This document shows positions 24,798 through 34,449 of a stretch of DNA of 64,000 nucleotides, piece after piece. The stretch is taken from contig NC_134023.1 in NCBI RefSeq assembly GCF_040712315.1, positions 63,255,257 to 63,319,256 of the forward strand, given 5' to 3'. The stretch's first letter is position 1. Every line of letters begins with the position of its first letter. The notes under the pieces are model-generated. The model made no database searches, had not been told where the DNA came from, and saw only the letters and a list, made by a program, of their open reading frames with translations. The position numbers were made by a program, and so were the translations under genes. Origin of the DNA: Castanea sativa (Eukaryota; Streptophyta; Magnoliopsida; Fagales; Fagaceae).

Positions 24798-25862
24798 GGA
24801 AAAAATGCCCTAACACCCCTGAACTTTAGAGTAGTGATTATTATACTCCCCAAACTTTTGTTTTGGCAAATTTAATCTCTAAACTTCACACATGGGACAT
24901 ATTAATACCTTAATTAGTTAGTCGTCCATTAATAGACTAACAAAAAAAGGCATGTGAGACACATTTAAATTTGAAAATACCAAATTGAATCCTCTAAACC
25001 GATGGAAGGAAGAGAGAAAAACATGGGTCTAGAGAAAGAGAGTTCAACCCCATTTTTCTACAACAGATAATTAGTTCAAAATTCAGGTGGTAGATATCGT
25101 TCAACCTCAATTTTAAATTATACTTGATTGGCATAAAATAGTGAAATACAAAAACCATCAAATCCAAAAAGTCAAAGAACTTGAACTAATTATCTAGATT
25201 CAAACACAAGTTACACAACAACCCAACGACCTTTCCTAGTTCTTATAACTCAAAATCAAAAAGATAAACCAAACATTGGGAAACATAAAAGCATAAACCA
25301 ATTGTGACTCTAAATCACAATGGCATTAATCAATGAACCAACTGCCACAACACACAAACTAGATCTACCAGCAACGATGTATTATTTCCTTTCCACAAAG
25401 ACACCCAAGCCAAAACAATCAATAAGAGAGAGAGGCCAAACGCTAGTGAGTCGTCACATAATTGGGATCCTTAAACCCATCAGACAGGCTCAACACCTCA
25501 CCAAAATGTCCTCTCTTGTCCACAATTGAATGACGCAGTTGAACCAAGAAGGGCACCATTGAGACCATGGAGGCGAGATCAATGTTAGGTCAAAGAACTC
25601 AAGCAAATGAAGGAAGGGATGTTCCTATGATTTTTTTAGATCATCTCTTTCACATTTTTTTTGTTCTTTCCATCGGTTTCAGAGGCTTCAATTTGCTAAT
25701 TTAAACTTCATGTGTGTTTTGCATTTTCCGTTAGTATAGTAATAGAAGACTAACTTAGGTACTAATTTGGCACATGAAAGAAGTTTTAGGAGTGAATTGG
25801 CCAAAATAATAGCTCAAAGGGTGTCGTGGCCATTATCTTAAAGTTCAGAGAACATTTTTTCC
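24798..25862. mobile_element. Pack-MULE-like element, copy B
   Basis: This is the counterpart of the element at 18420-19542. It has perfect 9-bp flanking repeats AACTATTTT at 24789-24797 and 25863-25871. The captured TPR segment is partly deleted: after the match to TCTGATGGGTTTAAGG it skips to the equivalent of GATCCCAATTATG, losing about 50 bases. RLASLS from the following part of the repeat is still readable on the minus strand near 25430. Confidence 0.75.
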
Positions 25863-26153
25863 AACTATTTTGTTAGAAAATGTGTTTTTCTATTAGATAG
25901 ATTCAAAGTTGAAGTTACATTCCTTGTACAGATATTGGTGATTGTCCAGTTGATGACAACTAAATATCTTATTAAAATGTCTAAACAATTGGTTTTTGTA
26001 GACACCCAATGTTGCAACGTTAATTTGTTCAACCTCACCAAGGGCCAAATTGTCATCTCACAACCTAATGATAACATCCTAATTTCGAAAAAAAATTATA
26101 GAATTTATAACAATCTAAACAACATATCATATGCTTCAATTGGACCACCAAAT

Positions 26154-26874
26154 TAAAAGTTATATCTTAATCAAATTTTAACGATTAATACGCATCACAA
26201 TGATTAAGGCCAGACACAGGATCTTCTAGTTATATATAATGGATAAATAATCCCAGCTTTATATTTTAATTAAATATTTTAAAAGATAAGTTTAAATTAA
26301 AATAATTTTACTCTATATTAAAAAAAAAAATAGAAACATTTTTTAGATTCACACTGCGAGTGCCATTTTGGCATTATAGACGTGTAAATTTTGCAGTTTG
26401 AATTATCTTTGAAATGACACTAACGTCACTTCAATCCGATTTTTTAGTAAAGAACAATGGTCAAAACACTAAAACATGTTCAAACCTGAATATTCAGCTA
26501 AAGTTGTCAATGATCTTTCATTTAGAACGCGACCATGTCTTTAATTGCAACACACTTCTAGACTCTAGCTTGGAAACTCAAAAATCTACAAAACTCTGCC
26601 CAAATTTCTTTAACAAAGTTGTAGTGTTAGGAATTACCAATCAAATCCAAATCAATCATTAGACCTTGTGCGTAGAGGTAGAATTTCTTGTCCTTTTGAG
26701 TGTGTAATCCTGTTTGATTGTTTTATTTAGTTCAAAAACTTAACCGACGACGATATGAGATGATTTATGATTAAAGCATACTAGATATACTTTCATATGT
26801 TGTTCCCGTGATGTTCACATTCTCAAAGTTTTTTTTCTCCAAAACCCTAAAAGCTATATATATATATATATATA
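26154..26874. other. Unassigned DNA between copy B and the retrotransposon
   Basis: No gene is recognised in these 720 bases. An ATG frame at 26414-26662 (82 codons) matches nothing I know. The stretch ends in a (TA)n tract at about 26855-26875, the target of the retrotransposon insertion. Confidence 0.5.
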
Positions 26875-27624
26875 TGTGGGGAGTAAAAATATCTTAATAG
26901 GGATATGGGCCATTGGGCCTTGCTAAGGAAGGCCGACCTACTCTTGGGTTTAGGGCTTGTTGATACTCTAGGTCGGCCCATACGCCGAGGATCCGAGGAC
27001 CGAGCCGAGGATGCTTTTCCCCTCGGACTGACACCAAAGAACCCGGGACTTCATGGTACAGGTTATGGAATGGCACGGTCAAGACCAATGGTTAAAGGGG
27101 GTGAACCCCAGAATGCCCCAGAAGCACCGGTGTTGAAGAAATGTCAAAAATAAAGGCTGCTACTTCCACATTAAAGACCCTGCACCTACCACCCTGGCTG
27201 CATTAATGGGGAGGTGACACTTGAACAGTGGAAGGGAAACTTCTAGTTACTGTTCAAAGGCACTAAGAAAAGAAATATCTAGGCTAAGGGAGGAATTGGG
27301 GCAACACGTGTATAAAGTATTAAAAAGAGGAGTATTTAAGGAGGGACCTGGAACAGAAACGGGACGGAACTTTTGGTAACCTAAAAAGACAAAAGACAAA
27401 GGGAGAGATATAATATAAGAACAGCTCTCGGCTTACGTCCGAGGAGGCCCAGTTACAATATTCCTTGTTGTTTTCAATTACTTGCAATCTTTAGTTTGTC
27501 ATTTAATCTTCATATACTTCTAACCTGGGTTTCAAGCCCACACTCTACAAATTCTTATTGTTTAAGGCTCATTGGGCCTGAGCCCATAACTATTCTTGGG
27601 TCCAGGTGCAATTGTGCACTTACA
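26875..27624 (+). repeat. 5' LTR
   Basis: This 750-bp LTR has TG...CA ends. Its U3-like part includes a fourfold CCGAGG-rich block at about 26990-27010. An ACACGTGT box (27304-27311) overlaps TATAAAG (27311-27317), a plausible core promoter. Compared with the 3' LTR it has one extra G in a G-run, an extra A, an extra G and two substitutions, mostly clustered near 27090-27135. Confidence 0.95.
27304..27317 (+). promoter_or_regulatory. Candidate LTR promoter: ACGTG box and TATA
   Basis: ACACGTGTATAAAG joins an ACACGTGT motif (G-box/ABRE core) directly to a TATA element. The same sequence occurs in the 3' LTR near 37911-37924, where it could drive flanking DNA to the right, toward the dehydrogenase gene 2.3 kb away. 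The promoter role is inferred from sequence alone. A second TATA-like TATTTAAG lies about 20 bp downstream. Confidence 0.35.
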
Positions 27625-27625
27625 A

Positions 27626-27643
27626 TTGGCGCCGTCTGTGGGA
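27626..27643 (+). other. Primer-binding site
   Basis: Two bases after the 5' LTR end, TGGCGCCGTCTGTGGGAA begins with the TGG expected opposite a tRNA CCA end. It is of the type often seen in plant Tat and Athila elements. I cannot say with certainty which tRNA pairs. Confidence 0.7.
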
Positions 27644-27671
27644 AATCTAGTCTAGAAGTAGTAGGGATATT

Positions 27672-29156
27672 ATGGCAGGCTTAGGCTCTCACCATGCAGA
27701 GTCACAAGGATCACAACCGGAAGATCATTTCGAACGTCTTGAACATCGTAGGGATCGTGAGGGAAGCGTCCATACAGAATATCCAGGGGCTAGCCATACT
27801 CATGGAGGGGGTAGCACTACCCACGATGAGGGCTCTAAATCCATGCGAAGGAAATCAATCGTTTGAAGAGGAAGTTACGCCGTGCTAAACGTAAGGTTTC
27901 CCCGTCCTCATCCAGCTTCTTCCTCGCAGAAGGATGGGGGACATGGCTACGGTTCAAGGTCATATTCCCCCACCGGTGCAACACCCTCTCGGTGAGGAGA
28001 ACGACCAGCCAATCCGCGTACGTAAGAAGCTTCGTCCTAGGGGTTTAGGCAACGATACCATGAGTAGGGCGTTGCACCAACTCTCTAAATCTCCGTTTTC
28101 ACGTAGGATTGAGAGGGGAGGCTCCCGGGAGGTTCACCCGGCCCACGTTTACCATCTATAATGGCCGGACTGATCCGGTGGAGCACGTGAGTCACTTCAA
28201 CCAAAGGATGGCAGTGCACTCACACAACGAGACTTTGATGTGTAAAGTCTTCCCCTCCAGCTTGGGACCCGTGGCTATGAGATGGTTCAACGGTCTCAAG
28301 TCGGGGTCTCGTAGGCTCGTTTGGGGAACTAACTAGGGAATTTGCTTCTCGGTTCATTAATTGTAGCAGAGTCCCTCGGCCACTGGACTCATTGCTATCC
28401 ATGGTCATGAAGGAAGGGGAGACACTGAAAGCATACTCCGACAGATATTGGGAGATGTTTAATGAAATAGACGGCGACTTTGATGAGGTGGCGCTAAATA
28501 CCTTTAAGGTAGGCCTCCCTACTGATCACGACCTAAGAAAGTCTTTGACGAAAAAGCCCGTCCGCAGCGTACGTCGTCTTATGGATCGTATTGATGAATA
28601 TAAAAGGGTAGAGGAAGACCAGCAACAGGGAAAAGGAAAGGAGAAGGTTATCCCGCAGGAGAGAAGGGATTTCAGGTCGGACAGATATCACAACAACAAG
28701 CCGAGGAGGGATTATTTCGGACAATCCGGCTCGGCAGCACCCCAGGCTGTAAATACTGTGTTCCGAGAACCAGTACATCAGTTATTAGAAAAAGTTCGTA
28801 AAGAGCCCTTCTTTAGATGGCCCGGCAAGATGGCAGGGGACCCTGCGAGAAGAAATCAAAACCTTTTCTGTCAGTACCATCAGGATGTGGGCCACACTAC
28901 TGAGAACTGCCGGACCCTGTGGAACCATCTAGAGCAGCTCGTCGGAGAGGGAAAGTTGAAGCAGCATTTGTGTCAGCCCACTGGGCAGGTCAGTCAAGTT
29001 GGTTCAAACAACCAAAGGAACAGTTCATCTCGGCCAGCATTGGGAACAATTAATGTTATTTTCGCCGCACACAGTAGGACCGGCTCAGTCCCACTAGGGT
29101 CATGGCGGTTTCCCATCCGCAGGCCGAGGATGTGGGTGGTAGGCCGAAGAGATTAA
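27672..29156 (+). pseudogene. gag region of the retrotransposon, frameshifted
   Basis: A possible start ATG is at 27672, but the frame is lost several times (near 27860, 28110 and 28336). The capsid-like retrotransposon gag domain is legible at about 28110-28600 (EHVSHFNQRM, MRWFNGL, then LKAYSDRYWEMFNEI). A zinc knuckle of the form C-x2-YHQDVGHTTENC lies near 28868-28910. The longest uninterrupted block is 28392-29156. As sequenced it cannot make a full Gag protein. Confidence 0.8.
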
Positions 29157-29602
29157 AGAGCACTTTACCTGTCTTGGGTTTCTCCGAGGAGGATAAAATA
29201 GGAACTATCCAGCCCCATGACGATGCTCTTGTGGTTACCCTCAGAATAGGGAATTATGACGTGAAGAGGGTGATGATAGATCAGGGCAGCGGTGCAGATA
29301 TCATGTACCCTGATCTATTTAAGGGGTTAAGGTTGGAGTTGGAAGATTTAACTCCTTATGACTCACCTCTTATTAGCTTTGAAGGGAGAGCCGTTGTGCC
29401 AAAAGGACAGATCCGTTTACCCGTTCAATCCGGCACAGAAACGGTTGAAGTAGATTTCATTGTGGTTGACGCGTACTCTCCATATACAGCCATCCTCGTC
29501 AGGCCATGGCTGCACGCCCTGGGAGCCGTCTCCTCTACCTTGCACGTTAAGGTTAAATTCCCCTCGGGGAACATGTTGAGGAAATCCTCGGCGGTCGGGT
29601 AG
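29102..29602 (+). pseudogene. Retrotransposon aspartic protease domain
   Basis: The open block contains the active-site strand VMIDQGSGADIMYPDLF and the later hydrophobic strand YTAILVRPWLHALGAVSSTL, the standard layout of a Ty3/gypsy protease. It overlaps the end of the gag frame in another phase and ends at a stop at 29602, before the reverse transcriptase frame. The joint is broken in this copy. Confidence 0.75.
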
Positions 29603-29799
29603 TGGCCGGACAATGCATCTCCGCCGCAGACTTCGTCGGTCGGAAGTCGAGTTATCAACCTTGCCCATCCAGGAGTCATAGCAATTAACGGCTCCGGAGG
29701 CACCCGGAGCGATGACGAGAAGATGAGGCTGTTTGCGAGGAGTTAGAGAAGTTTGTAATAGCAGATGATCCGCAGAGGTTCTTCCAAGTTGGCATACTT

Positions 29800-30980
29800 T
29801 TGCCATACCAAGAGAAGATGGAGTTGTTGGAATTTCTGAAGGACAATATAGATGTCTTTGCGTGGGACCCTTATGAGGCTCCAGGCGTAGATCCGAGCTT
29901 TATTTGTCATCGTTTAAACGTCAATCCGGCCATCATTCCGAGGAGGCAGCCACCTCGGCGATCTTCCCGAGAACATTCTGAGGCTGTGAAGGAAGAGGTT
30001 CTTAAACTCAAAAGGGCGGGGGCTATCAAAGAAGTTTTCTACCCTGAATGGTTGGCTCATACTGTTGTCGTTAAGAAGAAAAACGGCAGGTGGAGAGTAT
30101 GTGTGGACTTTACTGATCTGAACAAGGCCTGTCCTAAAGATTCTTTCCCAATGCCACGGATTGATCAACTGGTAGATGCTACTGTCGGACATCCTCGGAT
30201 GAGTTTCCTGGACGCCTTTCAGGGTTACCACCAAATCCCCTTGGCGTTAGAGGATCAGGAAAAGACTGCTTTCATTACTCCAACGGGGAACTATCATTAT
30301 AAGGTCATGCCATTTGGGTTAAAAAATGCTGGGGCTACTTATCAAAGAATGATGACCCGAATGTTTGAACAGCAACTGGGAAAAACCATAGAAGTATACG
30401 TGGATGATATGGTGGTAAAGAGTAAGACGGTACCTTCGCACATGACAGATTTGGCCGACACCTTCCAAATGCTGAGGAAGTATAAGTTGCGCCTTAACGC
30501 CTCCAAGTGTTCTTTTGGCGTGGGATCTGGAAAGTTCTTAGGATATATGATCACTCATAGGGGCATAGAGGTGAACCCAGTGCAGGTTAGGGCTATTCAA
30601 AATTTGCAGCCGCCTCGGAACCCAAAGGAGATTCAGAAATTGACCGGAATGATTGCTGCGTTGAACGTATTTGTTTCTCGGTCACCGACCGGTGCCGTCC
30701 TTTCTTTCGGTTGTTGAACAAGTGGAAAGGGTTTCGATGGACCGAGGATTGTGAGTCAGCTTTCCAACAGCTTAAGCAATATCTATCTCGGCCACCCATT
30801 TTATCTCGCCCTGAGGTGGACGAGGTTTTATTCGCTTATCTGGCCGTGGCTATTCATGCGGTGAGTCTAGTCCTTATAAGGAATGAAGATGGAGTGCAGA
30901 GGCCGATCTACTATGTTAGTAAGTCCTTGAATGAAGCCGAGGTGCGCTATTTGCCATTGGAAATAGCACTTCGGCCGTAG
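29800..30980 (+). pseudogene. Retrotransposon reverse transcriptase and first RNase H
   Basis: From 29800 to 30717 one frame carries RT landmarks in order: WRVCVDFTDLNKACPKDSFP, then DAFQGYHQIPL, PFGLKNAGATYQRMM and the active site YVDDMVVKS, all intact. A frameshift near 30700 moves the following part, WTEDCESAFQQLKQ to RPIYYVSKSLNEAEVRYLPL (the connection and Ty3-type RNase H start), into the frame at 30711-30980. A stop follows. The catalytic residues are preserved but the reading frame is not. Confidence 0.85.
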
Positions 30981-31228
30981 TCCACGCCACGCGCAAACTT
31001 CCTCATTATTTCCAATCTCATACCGTGGTTGTTTTGACCCGAGTTGCCGCTCAAGGCCGTGTTGCGTAGTGCTGATTATTCTCGCAGAGTGGCAAAATGG
31101 GGAACCATTTTGGGAGCCTTTGATGTTAAGTACAAGCCTCGCACCTCGGTGAAAGGTCGTGTCCTCGCTGATTTGGTGGCGAGTTTGCTGAACCATTGTT
31201 AGAAGAAACTTCAGAGGGAGCGCACATG

Positions 31229-31590
31229 GGTGAAAAATCAGTTGGTGTGATCACAGCCGTATCGCCCTCGGCTTGGAAAGTTTATGTGGATGGGGCTGCT
31301 AATCATAAAGCGTCTGGCGTTGGACTTGTTCTAATGTCCCCGAAGGAATTGTCTTTGAAAAATCTTTGAGATTGGCTTTCTCGGCTACTAATAATGAGGC
31401 CGAGTATGAAGCGATCTTGGTAGGCATGCGAATGGTACATAAGATGGGTGGCAAGGAAATCCATGTGTTCTCGGACTCTCAATTAGTGGTCGACCAAGTC
31501 ATGGGGACCATGGAGGCTAGAGACCCCGTAATGCAAGAATATTTGGCCCAGTTAAACGTCGGCGAGCCGAATTCGACTCATTTGCCTTAG
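31229..31590 (+). pseudogene. Second (archaeal-type) RNase H domain of the Tat lineage
   Basis: After the remains of the first RNase H, a second RNase H domain is legible: WKVYVDGAANHKASGVGLVL with the first catalytic Asp, then TNNEAEYEAI with the Glu, and VFSDSQLVVDQV with another Asp. The frame changes once between these parts (near 31345). A second, archaeal-like RNase H between RT and integrase is described as a mark of plant Tat elements, and it supports that classification here. Confidence 0.75.
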
Positions 31591-31754
31591 CTCATGTCTC
31601 TAGGAGTGGAAACACTCATGCAGTTCTTTGGCTACATTGGCCACATCCTCGGCTCAAGGTCTACCAAGGGTGATTCTCGTTGAGGATCCGGTAGAACCTT
31701 CTCTTATAGCACGACGCACCTCGCATCCATCTAATAAGGCCTGGTCCTAGTTGG

Positions 31755-32990
31755 ATGGATTCGATCATATCTTTTCTCAAAAATGACATCCTTCCCGAAG
31801 ACAAAGTTGAAGCAGAAAAGGTACGTCGAAAGGCGCCGCGTTTCTGGTTGTCCGAGGACCAGAAGCTATACAAACGATCCTTTTCGGGACCATATTTGTT
31901 GTGTATACACCCTGAATCAACAGAATCATTACTGGAGGAATTGCATGAGGGAATTTGTTCAAGCCACAGGGGAGGAAGTTCCTTAGACCATAGAGCCCGA
32001 CTCGGGGTTATTGGTGGCCCAATATGCGAGAGGGAGGCTCGGGACTATGCCGAGAAAATGTGATCAGTGTCAGAGGTTCGCCCCTAATATCCACCAACCT
32101 GGAGGGGTTCTTAACCCTCTCTCCAGCCCTTGGCCTTTCGCGCAATGGGGCTTGGACATTGTAGGGCCCTTTCCAAGAGCTGCTGGAAACAAAAGATGGT
32201 TGCTCGTGGGAACAGACTACTTTACTAAGTGGGTCGAGGCTGAGCCTTTGGCCAATATCCGAGATGTTGATTCCAAGAAATTTATCTGGAAAAATATTGT
32301 TACTAGATTCGGTATACCACATACACTCGTCTCGGACAATGGCGTTCAATTTGACAGCAAGGCCTTTAGGCAATACTGTGGTGAGATGGGTATTATAAAT
32401 AGATACTCTACTCCAGCTTATCCTCGAGGAAATGGGCAGGCCGAGGCCGTTAACAAGATCATAGTCAACGGGCTTAAGAAGAGGTTAGACGATGCGAAAG
32501 GCAGGTGGGTAGAAGAGCTCCCTCATGTCCTGTGGACGTATCGGACCACACCGCGTAGGTCCACTGGAGAAACTCCATTCTCTATGACTTATGGAGCCGA
32601 GGCGGTGATACCACTGGAATCCGGTTTTCCTACTCTAAAGACAAGTTCTTTTAGTCCGAGAAAAACGAGGGACTTCTAGAGAAAGATCTTGATTTACTTG
32701 AGGAACGGCGTGAGGCGGCTATGGTCCAATTGGCGTATTATCGGCGAAGCTAAAACGAGGGTATGATGCCCACGTGAAGCTAAGGCCACTTGCACTCGGT
32801 GATCTTGTATTAAGGAAAGTTGTAGGCACTTCTAAGAACCCAGCATGGGGTAAGCTAGGACCTAACTGGGAAGGCCCCTACCGCATTGTTTCAATAGCAG
32901 GCATAGGGTCATATAGGCTAGCTGACCTAGATGAACGAGTTGTACCACGTCCATGGAATGTAAATAATCTTAGAAGGTATTATTATTAAT
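31755..32990 (+). pseudogene. Retrotransposon integrase, frameshifted
   Basis: The zinc-binding part (CDQCQRFAPNIHQP) follows a frameshift near 32000. The catalytic core runs in one frame at 32011-32679: FAQWGLDIVGPFP with the first Asp, LVSDNGVQF with the second, and YPRGNGQAEAVNK with the Glu. Another frameshift near 32680 separates the C-terminal part (32774-32989), which includes LGPNWEGPYRI and ends ...NVNNLRRYYY. The DDE residues are all present, but the protein is broken in this copy. Confidence 0.85.
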
Positions 32991-33040
32991 CAAATAAGCT
33001 TTTGTCAATTAATATTTCAAAGTTATGGCTAGCTCTCACG

Positions 33041-33888
33041 TTTAAAGTTACAATTTTTGAGAATCAAACAGAAACTTGGTTAAGTGTAGTCCTCGGACCA
33101 CAAACCTTGTGGAAATTGATGTCTTATCATTTGTTAAACAGAACCTTAGTTATGCCGGGTCTTCGGACCTCCTACTTTGGGAAAATTAACATTTGAAGTT
33201 ACAATTTTTGAGAATCAAATAGAAACTTGGTTAAGTGTAGTCCTCGGACCACAAACCTTGTGGAAATTGATGTCTTATCATTTGTTAAACAGAACCTTAG
33301 TTATGCCGGGTCTTCGGACCTCCTACTTTGGGAAAATTAACATTTAAAGTTACAATTTTTGAGAATCAAACAGAAACTTGGTTAAGTGTAGTCCTCGGAC
33401 CACAAACCTTGTGGAAATTGATGTCTTATCATTTGTTAAACAGAACCTTAGTTATGCCGGGTCTTCGGACCTCCTACTTTGGGAAAATTAACATTTAAAG
33501 TTACAATTTTTGAGAATCAAACGAAACTTGGTTAAGTGTAGTCCTCAGACCACAAATCTTGTGGAAATTGATGTCTTATCATTTGTTAAACGTAACCTTA
33601 TTTTTGTCGGGTCTTCGGACCTCCTACTTTGGGAAAATTAACATTTGAAGTTATTGTTTTAGAGAATCAAACGTAAACTTGGTTAAGTGTAGTCCTCGGA
33701 CCACAAACCTTGTTGAAATTGATGTCTTATCATTTGTTAAACGTAACCTTAGTTATGTCGGGTCTTCGGACCTCCTACTTTGGGAAAATTAACATTTGAA
33801 GTTATTGTTTTAAAGAATCAAACAGAAACATGGTTAAGTGTAGTCCTCGGACCACAAACCTTGTGGAAATTGATGTCTTATCATTTAC
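33041..33888 (+). repeat. 151-bp tandem array inside the retrotransposon
   Basis: The landmark GTAGTCCTCGGACC (GTAGTCCTCAGACC in the fourth copy) recurs at 33086, 33237, 33388, 33538, 33689 and 33840, a period of 150-151 bp, giving about 5.6 copies. Each full unit also contains TCTTCGGACCTCC. Early units are nearly identical and later ones diverge (ACAATTTT becomes ATTGTTTT). Degenerate traces continue to about 34060. Retand, a related Tat element, is known for an amplified internal tandem repeat in this region. Confidence 0.95.
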
Positions 33889-34449
33889 AGTTACAATTTT
33901 GAAGAATTAAACGAAAGATTGCTTAAGATTTATCTTCGGACTATGACTTTGATTAAACTTAACTTCTGATTGTGTCTGGATGTTAATACCTTACTGTTTA
34001 TTAACTCGGATCTTAAGTTTTATATCTCTAAGTATTGAGGAAATTTGTATAAGGAATGGTCCTCGGATCTTACAACCTACTAAAAACAGTGTTATGCATT
34101 ATAAGGGCTTAATTGTTATATGAAGTCCTCTTTCCTTTTTTAATCGAGGTATTATTCAAATGGATTAACCATGTCACCTTGTATTAAATCTTTAATAATA
34201 TACGCATGATTATGTGAAAGTTATGACTATGCAATCCTTGGAGTTAGATTTTGATGCTCTGAGAAACTTCTGATATGACTTAATGGGAAAACTTTTGTAA
34301 TAAGTACATAAAGAATAAAGAAAAAGCAGACACAATCCAAGTGAAAAGCAAACGAAATTGTTCTTCATTAATCAAGGTGAATATACATTACAATATATAA
34401 TTCAAAAAACAAAAAAAAGAATGGAAAAAGAGAAGCCCTAAGCTAAGTC

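Larger units (their letters stand above)
20797..26153. repeat. Tandem duplication, copy B
   Basis: It begins at AGACTTTTGAGGAAGAGATT inside the truncated dehydrogenase exon and follows copy A to about 26153, where CACCAAATTAAAA matches the sequence just before the dehydrogenase promoter in copy A (about 19825-19838). Private to B are a (TA)n tract (about 21772-21808) and the 1.2-kb MULE at 23004. Missing from B are the SINEs and MITEs of copy A at 15.3, 15.6, 17.95 and 18.14 kb. The match to the dehydrogenase promoter stops at 26153, where other DNA and the retrotransposon intervene before the intact gene. Confidence 0.85.

Noticed and set aside
26894..27088. Matching minus-strand frames in both LTRs (also 37502-37696).
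   Set aside because: They are by-products of LTR sequence with no known motif, and there is no reason to think they are translated.
33041..33888. Direct repeats considered as a CRISPR-like array.
   Set aside because: Units of 151 bp are contiguous without unique spacers, inside a plant retrotransposon. It is a tandem array.
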